Source: Pseudomonas fluvialis
GTDB lineage: Bacteria > Pseudomonadota > Gammaproteobacteria > Pseudomonadales > Pseudomonadaceae
Direction of reading: 5' to 3'
Length of the DNA stretch: 64,000 bases
NCBI RefSeq assembly: GCF_002234375.1
Contig: NZ_NMQV01000020.1
Span: 1 to 64,000 of the forward strand
Both the position numbers and the translations under genes were made by a program. This document shows positions 17,392 to 26,481 of the stretch, one piece after another (within the stretch, counting starts at the first letter, position 1; each line of letters begins with the position of its first letter). A model generated the notes under the pieces. The model ran no database searches. It was not told the DNA's origin and saw only the letters and a program-made list of their open reading frames with translations.

Positions 17392-18519
17392 ATGCGTATC
17401 GGTTTGATCATCAACCCGCTGGCCGGGCTGGGCGGCAGTGTGGCGCTCAAGGGCAGTGACGGGGTGGCCGAACAGGCCCTGGCACTGGGCGCCGAGCCGC
17501 GTGCCGTGTGGCGTACCGAGCAGGCCCTGCAGGTGCTGCTGCCCTGGCGCGAACAGGTGGAATTCCTCAGTCTGCCAGGGGCGATGGGCGGTGATCTGCT
17601 GGCGCGCATGGGCTTTCGTCATCAGTTGCTGACGCGGCCGCTGCAGGAAACGACTAGCGCAGCCGATACGCGCGCCGCGGTGATCGCTCTGCAGCAAGCC
17701 GGCTGTGCTCTGCTGCTGTTTGCCGGTGGCGATGGCACGGCACGTGATGTCGCCGAGGTCGTTGCGCCCGGTCAGGCCGTGTTGGGTATTCCGGCCGGGG
17801 TGAAGATCCACTCCGGGGTGTATGCGTTCAGCCCGCAGGCGGCGGGCGAACTGCTGGTGCGTCTGCTGCAGGGCGGTCTGGTGCGCCTAACCCAGGGCGA
17901 GGTGCGCGACCTGGATGAACAGGCACTGCGCGAGGGACGGGTGACTGCCCGCTGGTATGGCGAGATGACGGTACCGCAGGAGGGGCACTTCCTACAGCAC
18001 GTCAAGCAGGCGGGGGTGGAGTCTGAAGAACTGGTACTGCTCGAACTGGCCGACTGGCTGAGCGAGGAGTGGCAGCCAGGTGTTCGCTATGTATTCGGCC
18101 CGGGCTCGACCCTGCACGGCCTGGCCAGCCAGCTGGGGTTGCAGACCACGCTGCTCGGCGTGGACGTGATCGAGGATGGGCGGGTGCTGGCTCGCGACGT
18201 GGATGCCGCGCAGTTGCTGGCGCTGGTCGACGGGCACGCAGCCCGCCTGCTGGTCACCGCGATTGGCGGGCAGGGGCATATCCTCGGCCGTGGCAACCAG
18301 CAGATCAGCCCGCAGGTGGTGCGGGCGATCGGTCTGGACAACCTGCGCGTGGTGGCCACCAAGCGCAAGCTGGCCACCCTGCAGGGGCGGCCGTTGCTGG
18401 TCGATAGTGGCGATCCCGCCCTGGATCAGGCCTTTCCCCCCGCGGTGCGGGTATGGGCTGGTTATCGCGAGGAACTGCTCTACCCGCTGGGCTGGACGAG
18501 TTCGGCTACGCCTTGCTGA
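17392..18519 (+). CDS. ATP-NAD kinase family protein
   Basis: Likely small-molecule kinase of the NAD kinase/diacylglycerol kinase superfamily, 375 residues. It has the diagnostic nucleotide motif GGDGTARDV and the N-terminal [13 protein letters not shown] strand-turn. It is longer than the housekeeping NAD kinase and belongs to the group typified by PA1572. The substrate (NAD or another) cannot be decided from sequence. The ATG at 17392 follows a weak GGGAGCA site. It converges with cysH, and their 3' ends overlap by 14 nt. Confidence 0.8.
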   Translation: MRIGLIINPLAGLGGSVALKGSDGVAEQALALGAEPRAVWRTEQALQVLLPWREQVEFLSLPGAMGGDLLARMGFRHQLLTRPLQETTSAADTRAAVIALQQAGCALLLFAGGDGTARDVAEVVAPGQAVLGIPAGVKIHSGVYAFSPQAAGELLVRLLQGGLVRLTQGEVRDLDEQALREGRVTARWYGEMTVPQEGHFLQHVKQAGVESEELVLLELADWLSEEWQPGVRYVFGPGSTLHGLASQLGLQTTLLGVDVIEDGRVLARDVDAAQLLALVDGHAARLLVTAIGGQGHILGRGNQQISPQVVRAIGLDNLRVVATKRKLATLQGRPLLVDSGDPALDQAFPPAVRVWAGYREELLYPLGWTSSATPC

Positions 18520-19240
18520 TCAGGTTGCCGGCGTGCAGGCCGCACTCCTTGTGAGTGGCTTCCTCCCACCACCAGCGACCTTCGCGCTCGTGCTGGTTGG
18601 GTAGTACCGGGCGGGTACAGGGCTCGCAGCCGATGCTGATAAAGCCACGCTCATGCAGCGGGTTGTAGGGAATCTCCAGCATGCGGATGTAGCCCCAGAC
18701 TTCCTCGCTGGTCATCTGGGCCAGCGGGTTGAACTTGTAGAGCGGCTTGTCGGCTGTCGAGAAAGCGCCATCCAGCTCCAGCGCCGCTACCTGGCTGCGC
18801 GTGCCCGGACTCTGGTCGCGGCGTTGGCCGGTGGCCCAGGCACGTACGCTGGCCAGCTTGCGCTTGAGCGGGGCGATCTTGCGCACCCCGCAGCACTCGC
18901 CATGGCCGTCCTTGTAGAAGCTGAACAGGCCCTTGTCACGTACCAGAGCTTCGACCGCGGCGGCTTCCGGCGACAACACTTCAATGGCGATGCCATAGTG
19001 CTCGCGGACCTGCTCGATGAACCGGTAGGTCTCGGGATGCAGGCGCCCGGTGTCCAGGCTGAAGACCTTGACCTGCTTGTTCAGCTTCCAGGCCATGTCG
19101 ACCAGCACCACATCTTCGGCGCCGCTGAAGGATATCCACAGGTCATCGCCGAAGTGCTCGAAAGCGAGCTTGAGGATGTCCTGCGGGGACTTGCTGGCAT
19201 AGGCCGCGGCGAGGGCGGCGACGTCGAAGGCTTGGCTCAT
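18506..19240 (-). CDS. cysH: Assimilatory adenylyl-sulfate (APS) reductase
   Basis: Reduces activated sulfate to sulfite with thioredoxin electrons. The 244-residue protein has the PP-loop fold (SFSGAEDVV), and cluster-binding Cys116-Cys117 and Cys205-x2-Cys208, the ligands of the [4Fe-4S] cluster. These mark it as an APS reductase rather than an E. coli-type PAPS reductase. The catalytic Cys233 is in KECGLHAGN near the C-terminus. The start at 19240 is followed upstream by a 199-bp region shared with thrH that probably holds the Cys-regulon promoter; no CysB site could be assigned. Confidence 0.95.
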   Translation of the reverse strand: MSQAFDVAALAAAYASKSPQDILKLAFEHFGDDLWISFSGAEDVVLVDMAWKLNKQVKVFSLDTGRLHPETYRFIEQVREHYGIAIEVLSPEAAAVEALVRDKGLFSFYKDGHGECCGVRKIAPLKRKLASVRAWATGQRRDQSPGTRSQVAALELDGAFSTADKPLYKFNPLAQMTSEEVWGYIRMLEIPYNPLHERGFISIGCEPCTRPVLPNQHEREGRWWWEEATHKECGLHAGNLISKA

Positions 19241-19439
19241 GCTTCAGGTTTCCTCATGGCTGGGTGCTGCGTGCACCTCTGTAGGCGGGCGATGGTAGCA
19301 AAGGCGTGTTATTCGCCTAAATAACGAAGTTCCATGATGACTGTGGGTTTTAGATATAAGGATGTGCCAGCTCGGATTGCGTGTGTCGCGCGCTGCCGCT
19401 AGAGTGCCGCCTTCTCCCACTCTTGCCGAGGATGTACTT

Positions 19440-20057
19440 GTGGAAATCGCCTGTCTTGACCTGGAAGGTGTGCTGGTTCCGGAAATCTGGATCGCCTTCG
19501 CCGAAAAAACCGGAATCGATGCGCTCAAGGCGACCACGCGTGACATTCCCGACTATGACGTCCTGATGAAACAGCGCCTGCGCATCCTCGATGAGCATGG
19601 CCTGAAGCTCAAGGATATCCAGGACGTGATTGCCACCCTCAAGCCGCTGGACGGCGCGGTGGAGTTCGTCGACTGGCTGCGCGAGCGCTTCCAGGTGGTG
19701 ATCCTTTCCGACACCTTCTACGAGTTCTCCCAGCCGCTGATGCGCCAGCTGGGCTTTCCGACCCTGCTTTGCCACAAGCTGATCACCGACGAGACGGATC
19801 GTGTGGTGGACTATCAGCTGCGCCAGAAGGATCCCAAGCGTCAGTCGGTGATTGCCTTCAAGAGCCTCTACTACCGGGTCATCGCTGCCGGCGATTCGTA
19901 CAACGACACCACCATGCTCAGCGAAGCGCATGCCGGCATCCTGTTCCATGCCCCGGACAATGTGATCCGCGAGTTCCCGCAGTTCCCGGCGGTGCACACC
20001 TATGAAGATCTCAAGCGCGAGTTCCTCAAGGCCTCCAATCGCTCGCTGAGCCTGTAA
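19440..20057 (+). CDS. thrH: Bifunctional phosphoserine phosphatase/homoserine phosphotransferase ThrH
   Basis: HAD-family enzyme that hydrolyses phosphoserine and can move the phosphate to homoserine. The 205-residue protein begins with the nucleophile motif ACLDLEGVLVPE, followed by the Ser motif VILSDTFYEFS and the Mg-binding GDSYNDTTML. The start is a GTG at 19440, chosen because AGGA lies 7 nt upstream and the length then matches ThrH; the frame itself is open to an ATG at 19362 without a ribosome site. It is the P. aeruginosa PA1757-type gene, next to cysH and pabB as there. Confidence 0.95.
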   Translation: MEIACLDLEGVLVPEIWIAFAEKTGIDALKATTRDIPDYDVLMKQRLRILDEHGLKLKDIQDVIATLKPLDGAVEFVDWLRERFQVVILSDTFYEFSQPLMRQLGFPTLLCHKLITDETDRVVDYQLRQKDPKRQSVIAFKSLYYRVIAAGDSYNDTTMLSEAHAGILFHAPDNVIREFPQFPAVHTYEDLKREFLKASNRSLSL

Positions 20058-20082
20058 TCTGCGGCGCTCGGTGCTGGGCCGC

Positions 20083-21426
20083 TCAGAGGTTTTCCAGGCT
20101 GCCTAACAAGACGCTGACCTTGCTGATCGATTCGCGGTACTCGGCCTCGCAGGCCGAGTCCGCGACGATGCCGCCGCCACCCCAGCAGTACGCCTGACCG
20201 TCCTCCAGCAGCAGGGTGCGGATGGCAATCGAGCTATCCATCTCTCCGCGTACATCCAGATAAAGCAGTGAGCCGCAGTAGATGCCGCGCTGGCAGGGCT
20301 CCAGTTCGTCGATGATCTGCATGGCGCGGATCTTCGGCGCGCCGGTGATCGAGCCGCCGGGGAAGCTGCCCAGCAGCAGGTCCAGGGCATCCTTGCCGGG
20401 CGCCAGGCGCGCGGTGATGCTGCTCACCAGATGATGCACGTTGGGATAGCTTTCCAGGCTGAACAGTTCTGGTACGCGCACGCTGCCAGTGGCGCAGCTG
20501 CGCCCCAGGTCGTTACGCAGCAGATCGACGATCATCAGGTTTTCCGCACGATCCTTGCTGCTGGCCAGCAATTCACGCGCCGCTGCCTGGTCGCTGCTCG
20601 GCTCGCTGCCGCGTGGCCGGGTCCCCTTGATCGGTCGGGTTTCCACCTGGCCCTGGCTGACCCGCAGGAAGCGTTCGGGGGACAGGCTGAGGATGGCGTT
20701 GTCACCGCCCAGCGTCAGGTAGCCGGCAAAGGGCGTTGGACAGGCCTGGCGCAGATGCTGGTAGGCCGTCCAGGGCGAGCCACGGTAGGCCGCCTGAAAG
20801 CGTTGTGCATAGTTGACCTGATAGCAGTCGCCGGCGGCGATATAGGTCTGGATACGTGCAAAGGCCTGGGCGTACTGTGCGGCGCTTTGCTGGGCCTGGA
20901 AAGGTGCCAGCAGCTTGAAGGGTGGCGCAACGTCTGTTGTCGGCTGACTGAACAGGGCAATCAGGCGTTGCTGCTCTGTCTCGTCGAGGGCCGGATGGAA
21001 CAGCAGTTGACTGCTGCGTTGCTGGTGGTCCGTGATCAGTGCCCAGGCATACAGGCCCAGGCTGGCATCCGCCAGTTGCAGGTCGCGCGTGCGAGGTGCC
21101 AGGCAGTGCTCGATATGTCGGCCAAAATCATAGCCGAGGTAGCCGAGCAGGCCGCCAGCGAAGGGCAGTGCGCAGTCGGCCGGCAGGCTGGCCGGGCCAA
21201 GTGACTGCAGGGCCTGGCGCAGCCGTTGGGCAAACTGCGTGGCAGATTCTTCCGCGTGTGGCTGTAGCTGTTGCACAGGCCAGGCGCTCATCAGGTCAAA
21301 GCGCGCGGTGCGGCCATGGGGTTGCCCGGCATCCAGCAGTACGGCGCCAGGCGCCTGGCTAAGTCGGCTGAAATAATGGCTGGGGTCGGCCTGGTAAGGC
21401 AGGCGGTACAGGCTGCAGCGGGGCAT
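20083..21426 (-). CDS. pabB: Aminodeoxychorismate synthase component I
   Basis: Converts chorismate and ammonia to 4-amino-4-deoxychorismate for folate synthesis, with a glutaminase partner encoded elsewhere. The 447-residue protein has the chorismate-binding fold with PIKGTRPRG: the Lys here is the mark of PabB, where anthranilate synthase has Ala. Other conserved parts are VDLLRNDLGR, SITGAPKIRAM and the C-terminal GGGIVADS. The start ATG at 21426 has only a weak ribosome site. It converges with thrH, 25 nt apart. Confidence 0.95.
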   Translation of the reverse strand: MPRCSLYRLPYQADPSHYFSRLSQAPGAVLLDAGQPHGRTARFDLMSAWPVQQLQPHAEESATQFAQRLRQALQSLGPASLPADCALPFAGGLLGYLGYDFGRHIEHCLAPRTRDLQLADASLGLYAWALITDHQQRSSQLLFHPALDETEQQRLIALFSQPTTDVAPPFKLLAPFQAQQSAAQYAQAFARIQTYIAAGDCYQVNYAQRFQAAYRGSPWTAYQHLRQACPTPFAGYLTLGGDNAILSLSPERFLRVSQGQVETRPIKGTRPRGSEPSSDQAAARELLASSKDRAENLMIVDLLRNDLGRSCATGSVRVPELFSLESYPNVHHLVSSITARLAPGKDALDLLLGSFPGGSITGAPKIRAMQIIDELEPCQRGIYCGSLLYLDVRGEMDSSIAIRTLLLEDGQAYCWGGGGIVADSACEAEYRESISKVSVLLGSLENL

Positions 21427-21520
21427 GGGCTGTTCGCAGGCTACGGGAGGGCGATTGTAGGGCGCAGGGCAGGCCTGGCAAAGAGCTTGGCAGCGGTACA
21501 GCGTACCGCTGCCGGGTCAC

Positions 21521-22501
21521 TCAGGCCTCGTTGACGTGACCGAACAGGCTTTGCGAGAAGCGCACGCGCTCTTCCGGAGTTTCCGAGACGCCCTGTTTTT
21601 TCAGGGTTTCCAGGTGTGCCTCGATGGCCAGGGTGCGTTTGGCCAGGCCGCAGTCGTTGGCGATCTGGATATTCAGGCCAGGGCGGGCGTTGAGCTCAAG
21701 AATCAGCGGGCCTTTCTCTTCGTCGAGCACCATGTCAACGCCGATATAGCCTAGCCCGCACAGCTCGTAGCAGCCGGCAGCCAACTTCATGAAGCCGTCC
21801 CAGTTGGGCAATTGCACGCCGTCCACGGCGTTGCCGGTATCCGGGTGCTTGCTGATCTTGTTGTTCAGCCAGGTGCCCTTGAGCGTGATGCCGGTGGCCA
21901 GGTCGACCCCAACGCCGATGGCCCCCTGGTGCAGGTTGGCCTTGCCGTTGGACTGGCGGGTTGGCAGGCGCAGCATGGCCATCACCGGATAGCCCATCAG
22001 TACGATGATGCGGATGTCCGGCACACCTTCGTAGCTGATGCTCTTGAAGATCGGATCGGGGGTCACCCGGTACTCGATCAGTACGCGGTCGCGGTGGCCG
22101 CCCAGCGAGTACAGGCCGGAGAGGATGCTCGACAATTGCTGGTCGATCTCCTCGCGGCTGATGATCTTGCCGGAAACCGACTTGAAGCGATCTTCGAAAC
22201 GGTCGGCGATCACGATAATGCCGTCACCGCCGGCGCCTTGTGCCGGCTTGATGACGAAGTCGTTATGGCCTTCGACGATGCGCTCGAAGTTGTCGATTTC
22301 CTTTTCCGTGGAAATGATCCCGTACAGCTTGGGCACATGGATGCCGGCGGCGATGGCACGTTCCTTGGTGAGGATCTTGTCATCGACGATGGGGTACAGG
22401 TGCCGTTTGTTGTACTTCAGCACGTAATCCGCATTGCGCCGGTTGATACCCATGATGCCCTTGGCTTCCAGGGCCTTCCAGCGTTTGATCAGACCGAACA
22501 T
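21521..22501 (-). CDS. RimK-like ATP-grasp ligase (alpha-L-glutamate ligase-like)
   Basis: Predicted amide-bond-forming enzyme of 326 residues. ATP-grasp signs are KPAQGAGGDGIIVI (about residue 102), the metal-binding acidic residues near DMVLDEEKGPLILELNARPG and the final Asn. The family is annotated alpha-L-glutamate ligase-like, but the acceptor and donor are unknown. It is the last gene of a three-gene operon with the 7TM/inactive transglutaminase protein (stop 4 nt upstream) and the periplasmic retropepsin-like protein, an arrangement conserved among proteobacteria (family knowledge). Confidence 0.88.
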   Translation of the reverse strand: MFGLIKRWKALEAKGIMGINRRNADYVLKYNKRHLYPIVDDKILTKERAIAAGIHVPKLYGIISTEKEIDNFERIVEGHNDFVIKPAQGAGGDGIIVIADRFEDRFKSVSGKIISREEIDQQLSSILSGLYSLGGHRDRVLIEYRVTPDPIFKSISYEGVPDIRIIVLMGYPVMAMLRLPTRQSNGKANLHQGAIGVGVDLATGITLKGTWLNNKISKHPDTGNAVDGVQLPNWDGFMKLAAGCYELCGLGYIGVDMVLDEEKGPLILELNARPGLNIQIANDCGLAKRTLAIEAHLETLKKQGVSETPEERVRFSQSLFGHVNEA

Positions 22502-22505
22502 GGCA

Positions 22506-24032
22506 TCAATCCTTGAGGAAGGCTTTGAAACGGAACAGTTCGGTCAGGCGGTAGCCGCGGTAGCGACCCATCGCCAGCATGAACCCGACCAGAATCAGCA
22601 GCACGGCGGGGAAGGTAAAGATGAAGTAGGTCAGCTCGTCGATGCTCATCAGCAGGTGCGCCAGGGTCGCAGCGATCAGCGTGCCGACGGCCACCTTGAA
22701 GGCATGGCTGGCGCCGCGCTCTTCCCAGGTAATGGACAGGCGCTCGATGGTCATGGTCAGGATCACCATCGGGAACAGTGCCACCGACAGGCCACGCTCC
22801 AGGCCCAGCTTGTGGCTGAGCAGGCTGATGATGGCGATCAGCACTACCACGAAGGTCAGCACGATCGACAGGCGCGGCAGCATCTGTAGCTTGAGGTGCT
22901 CCAGGTACGAGCGCAGCGACAGGCCCAGGGCGGTAATCAGGGTGAACAGCAGGATACCGAAGCCCAACTGGGTTTCCCGGAAGGCCAGGGCAATCAGTAC
23001 CGGGGTGAAGGTGCCGAGGGTTTGCAGGCCGCCGAGGTTGCGCAGGATGAGGATTACCAGCACGCCAATCGGGATCATGATCATGATCTGGTAGGTCTGC
23101 TGGGTCTGCAGCGGCAGACCGTACAGCGAGTACTCGAGGAACGCTGCATCGGTATTTTCGTCGGTCAGCTTGGCCAGGCGGATGGCATTCATCTCGCTGT
23201 TGTTGAGGGTAAAGCTGACTTCGGCCTTCTTGCCGCCGTCCAGGGTGAGCAGTTCATCGGCACCGGTCCACCAGACCAGACGGTCAGCCGGCAGGCCCTG
23301 CTCGCCGGTATCCGGGTTGAAGTACAGCCACTTCTCGCCGTTGAAGCTGCGCACCCAGAGTTCCGGGCTTTGCTGCTGGTTGGCGACCAGGCGAATGGTG
23401 TGCAGTCGCTCCAGTGGTACGTGGGCAATCGACAGCAGCAGTTCGATGACGCGGGCCTTGTTGGCGGTGGAGTTGTCGCCGCCGAGCAGCAGCTTGACGT
23501 TGTCGTCGCCCTTGGCGTTGACGCGCTTGATGGTTTCGCTGATGAAGGTCTCGACATCCGCCGAGTGCTGGCGAATGGGTGCCAGCAGGGCTTCTGCGGC
23601 GATCTTCTCGGCGCCGGCTACCGGCAGGCTGTCACGGAAGATCGGGCCTTTCTCGATGGGCCGCTCACCGCTGTAGCGCTTGGTCAGCACCAGGCGATAG
23701 TAGAGGGTCTGCTTGCCGTTGGCGCGACGGGCCGACCAGGTCACCTTGCGGTTGCCGTTGGCGCGGTTGATGCTCACCCCGTAGTTATTGGAGATGAAGC
23801 TCTCGTTGAGGCTCACGTAGTCCTGGTTGAGCGGCGGTACGTACATCTGCAGCTTGACCGGCTCGCGCGGACTGGCCTGGAACTCGATGCGCGCATCGAT
23901 ATTCCACAGGTCATCGGTTTCATCCTCGGTAACCGGGATGCCGAGGACGAAGATCTGGTAGGCGGTGATCGCCACACCCAGGGTCACCAGCAGGGTAATG
24001 AGAACTTTCAAGTGAAGCGAGAGCGCGCGCAT
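22506..24032 (-). CDS. Inactive transglutaminase / UUP1 7TM protein
   Basis: Inner-membrane protein of 508 residues. It has an N-terminal membrane anchor (about residues 8-30), a periplasmic part that fits the inactive transglutaminase fold, and a C-terminal block of about seven membrane helices (from about 310, IMIMIPIGVLVILILRNLGG, to the end). No Cys-His-Asp transglutaminase triad is visible, as expected for this family. It lies 5 nt after the protease gene and 4 nt before the ATP-grasp gene. Probable role: a membrane platform for the periplasmic protease and the cytoplasmic ligase (inference). Confidence 0.85.
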   Translation of the reverse strand: MRALSLHLKVLITLLVTLGVAITAYQIFVLGIPVTEDETDDLWNIDARIEFQASPREPVKLQMYVPPLNQDYVSLNESFISNNYGVSINRANGNRKVTWSARRANGKQTLYYRLVLTKRYSGERPIEKGPIFRDSLPVAGAEKIAAEALLAPIRQHSADVETFISETIKRVNAKGDDNVKLLLGGDNSTANKARVIELLLSIAHVPLERLHTIRLVANQQQSPELWVRSFNGEKWLYFNPDTGEQGLPADRLVWWTGADELLTLDGGKKAEVSFTLNNSEMNAIRLAKLTDENTDAAFLEYSLYGLPLQTQQTYQIMIMIPIGVLVILILRNLGGLQTLGTFTPVLIALAFRETQLGFGILLFTLITALGLSLRSYLEHLKLQMLPRLSIVLTFVVVLIAIISLLSHKLGLERGLSVALFPMVILTMTIERLSITWEERGASHAFKVAVGTLIAATLAHLLMSIDELTYFIFTFPAVLLILVGFMLAMGRYRGYRLTELFRFKAFLKD

Positions 24033-24037
24033 GCTGT

Positions 24038-24580
24038 TTACTCGGCAGAGTTGGCGACGGTGGTTGTGCAGTCGGGTTTGCCGGCTGCGTATTTCTGGCT
24101 CGGATCAACCAGCGCATCAAAGGTTTCCAGCGCGGTAGAGCCGATCAGCAAGGGGTATTCAAAGGCACTGCGGTCGGTCAGGTTGACCTCGATGCGCCGA
24201 TAGCTTTCGCCCATGCAGACGTTCACATACACCACCGGGCGGGCGGTGTAGGTTTTGCCCTGCTTGGGATCATAGTCGCCGGCACGACGCTTGATCTTGC
24301 TGATGCGTGCCAGCGGTTTTTCGATCTGTTGCGGTTGTTCACTGTCGGTGGCTACTTCGAAGCGCACCCAGGTCTCTCCATCACGCTTGAAGCGCTGGAT
24401 GTTGCGTGCGCTGAGCGATGCAGTCATCGCTCCGGTATCCAGTTTGGCCGGCAGTTTCATGCCGAAGTCATCCAGCAGCACGTATTCATTGAGACCGTAG
24501 ATGGTTTTTTCCGTGGCCTGCGCTAGGGAGGGCAAGCAACAGAGGCAGCTAAGCAGGACGGCGAAATAATTGGATTTCAT
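24038..24580 (-). CDS. Periplasmic retropepsin-like aspartic protease
   Basis: Secreted protein of 180 residues with an N-terminal signal peptide (MKSNYFAVLLSCLCCLPS, likely cleavage after LAQA). The mature domain has the retropepsin active-site motif LDTGA with Asp48 and the second-strand region YPLLIGSTALETF, which fits Pfam Zn_protease/Asp_protease-like proteins (PF05618). The name 'ATP-dependent zinc protease' used in databases is probably misleading. The frame runs to 24661, but the ATG at 24580 with AAGG upstream starts the signal peptide. It is the first gene of the three-gene operon. Confidence 0.82.
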   Translation of the reverse strand: MKSNYFAVLLSCLCCLPSLAQATEKTIYGLNEYVLLDDFGMKLPAKLDTGAMTASLSARNIQRFKRDGETWVRFEVATDSEQPQQIEKPLARISKIKRRAGDYDPKQGKTYTARPVVYVNVCMGESYRRIEVNLTDRSAFEYPLLIGSTALETFDALVDPSQKYAAGKPDCTTTVANSAE

Positions 24581-24750
24581 GGTGCCTTGGCTGAGACAGA
24601 GTGGCACGTCGAGGCGCCGGACAGACGGGAAGCTGTGTGACAGCTTCTTGATGGCGGTCATTCTAGCAGGGCTTTTTTAGCCGGCACAGGTACTTGCGGC
24701 TATCTGCTGAAGGACTTTACGGAGCGTGCTGGTAAAAAGTACCCGGATAC

Positions 24751-24762
24751 ATTGTCGACAAT
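24751..24762. promoter_or_regulatory. Upstream GntR operator candidate
   Basis: ATTGTCGACAAT is a perfect 12-bp palindrome of the type bound by FadR-subfamily GntR regulators. It lies upstream of the likely -35 of the gntR-prp operon. A second copy of its core lies at 24827-24837, 75 bp away centre to centre, about seven helical turns. Confidence 0.6.
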
Positions 24763-24775
24763 CCTAAGGTATTAG

Positions 24776-24804
24776 TTGACGGCTTGTCGGCTTTGTCCTA
24801 GTTT
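24776..24804 (+). promoter_or_regulatory. Candidate sigma-70 promoter of gntR-prp
   Basis: TTGACG (24776-24781) and TAGTTT (24799-24804) are 17 bp apart. A start near 24811 would put one GntR palindrome upstream of the -35 and the other in the first 30 nt of the transcript, a classic autorepression layout. Confidence 0.4.
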
Positions 24805-24826
24805 TTGCGCCACGCACTCTTGCAGG

Positions 24827-24837
24827 TTGTCGACAAT
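24827..24837. promoter_or_regulatory. Downstream GntR operator candidate at the start codon
   Basis: TTGTCGACAAT repeats the palindrome core and ends one base before the chosen ATG (24838). Repressor bound here would block transcription, and the sequence also fills the space between AGG (24824-24826) and the start codon. Confidence 0.6.
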
Positions 24838-25575
24838 ATGCACTCAGCCGTAGAGCCTCTGCTGTTACCTGAGACTGATTCGGAAACGCTTTCCGAACAC
24901 GTCTTCCGGCGTATTCAGGCGGCTATCGTCAAAGGCGAGATTCCGCCGGGCAGCAAGATTTCCGAGCCTGAACTGGCGCGTACCTACGGAATCAGCCGTG
25001 GCCCGCTGCGCGAGGCCATTCATCGGCTGGAAGGGCAGAAGCTGCTGGTGCGTATTCCGCATGTCGGTGCGCGGGTGGTTTCACTCAGCCATGCCGAGCT
25101 GATCGAGCTCTACGAAATCCGTGAATCGCTGGAAGGCATGGCTTGCCGGCTGGCCGCGCAGCGCATGAGCCAGCAGGAAATCGATGAGCTGCGCCGGGTC
25201 CTCGACCTGCATGAGCAGGACGCGGCGTTCAAGGCCGGGGTCGGTTACTACCAGCAGGAAGGCGACTTCGACTTCCACTACCGGATCATCCAGGGCAGCG
25301 GCAACCAGACGCTGGTGCGCATGCTGTGTGGCGAGTTGTACCAGCTGGTACGCATGTATCGCCTGCAGTTTTCCGCCGTGCCCAGTCGGCCGCGTCAGGC
25401 CTTCAATGAGCACCACCGCATACTCGATGCCATCGCCGAGCGAGACGGCGAACTGGCCGAGCTGCTGATGCGCCGCCACATCGGCGCTTCAAAACGCAAT
25501 ATCGAGCGTCACTTCGCCATGAGCGCGGGGCAGGGCGCACTTCCCAAGACAGCCAAAACCCGAGGTGAGTCATGA
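24838..25575 (+). CDS. GntR/FadR-type regulator of the propionate operon
   Basis: Repressor-type transcription factor of 245 residues. The N-terminal winged helix-turn-helix contains [20 protein letters not shown]; the C-terminal FCD domain (from about residue 90) has the usual acidic/His positions ([23 protein letters not shown]) that bind a metal and an acid effector. It overlaps prpB by four bases (ATGA), so it is co-translated with the operon it probably controls. The effector is probably 2-methylcitrate or a related acid (inference). The frame also opens at a TTG at 24805 without a ribosome site; the ATG at 24838 is preferred. Confidence 0.9.
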   Translation: MHSAVEPLLLPETDSETLSEHVFRRIQAAIVKGEIPPGSKISEPELARTYGISRGPLREAIHRLEGQKLLVRIPHVGARVVSLSHAELIELYEIRESLEGMACRLAAQRMSQQEIDELRRVLDLHEQDAAFKAGVGYYQQEGDFDFHYRIIQGSGNQTLVRMLCGELYQLVRMYRLQFSAVPSRPRQAFNEHHRILDAIAERDGELAELLMRRHIGASKRNIERHFAMSAGQGALPKTAKTRGES

Positions 25576-26459
25576 GTCAGCTTTCTCCTGGTCAGCGTTT
25601 CCGTCAGGCCCTTGCCGAAGAGCACCCTTTGCAGGTCATCGGCGCGATCAACGCCAACCATGCCCTGCTGGCCAAGCGCGCCGGCTTTCGTGCCATCTAC
25701 CTGTCTGGTGGCGGCGTGGCGGCCGGTTCGCTGGGCCTGCCGGATCTGGGTATCAACACCCTGGATGACGTGCTCACCGATGTACGGCGTATCACCGATG
25801 TCTGCGACCTGCCGCTCTTGGTCGATATCGACACCGGATTTGGCCCATCGGCCTTTAATATCGAACGCACCATCAAGAACCTGATCAAGGCCGGCGCCGC
25901 TGCCGCCCATATCGAGGATCAGGTCGGTGCCAAGCGCTGCGGCCACCGTCCGGGCAAGGAGATCGTCTCCTGTGAGGAAATGGTCGACCGCGTGCGCGCC
26001 GCTGCCGATGCCAAGACCGACCCGGACTTCTTCCTCATCGCGCGCACCGATGCGATCCAGGCCGAGGGCGTGGACGCGGCCATCGAGCGTTGCCAGCGTT
26101 ATGTCGAGGCCGGTGCCGACGGCATCTTTGCGGAAGCCGCCTACGACCTGCCGACCTACAAGCGCTTTGTCGAAGCACTGAACGTGCCGGTGCTGGCCAA
26201 TATCACCGAGTTCGGTGCCACCCCGCTGTTCACCCGTGATGAGTTGGCCTCGGTGGGCGTAGCCATCCAGCTCTATCCGCTGTCGGCGTTCCGCGCCGCC
26301 AACAAGGCCGCCGAGGCGGTGTACACCGCGATCCGCCAGAACGGCCACCAGAAGGACGTGATCGAACTGATGCAGACCCGTGCCGAGCTGTACGACCGCA
26401 TCGGCTACCACGCCTTCGAGCAGAAACTCGACGCGCTGTTTGCTGCCGGCAAGAAATAA
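25572..26459 (+). CDS. prpB: 2-methylisocitrate lyase
   Basis: Splits 2-methylisocitrate to pyruvate and succinate, the last step of the methylcitrate cycle. The 295-residue protein belongs to the isocitrate lyase/PEP mutase superfamily: [18 protein letters not shown] near the N-terminus, the metal-binding DIDTGFG, and the catalytic loop [10 protein letters not shown] with the active Cys. The start overlaps the gntR stop. The prpC start follows 22 nt after its stop. Confidence 0.96.
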   Translation: MSQLSPGQRFRQALAEEHPLQVIGAINANHALLAKRAGFRAIYLSGGGVAAGSLGLPDLGINTLDDVLTDVRRITDVCDLPLLVDIDTGFGPSAFNIERTIKNLIKAGAAAAHIEDQVGAKRCGHRPGKEIVSCEEMVDRVRAAADAKTDPDFFLIARTDAIQAEGVDAAIERCQRYVEAGADGIFAEAAYDLPTYKRFVEALNVPVLANITEFGATPLFTRDELASVGVAIQLYPLSAFRAANKAAEAVYTAIRQNGHQKDVIELMQTRAELYDRIGYHAFEQKLDALFAAGKK

Positions 26460-26481
26460 CCAGAACCCTGAGGAGATACCC

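Noticed and set aside
24600..24620. TGGCACGTCGAGGCGCC as a sigma-54 site near the protease gene.
   Set aside because: It is on the wrong strand for any nearby gene and lacks TTGC at -12.
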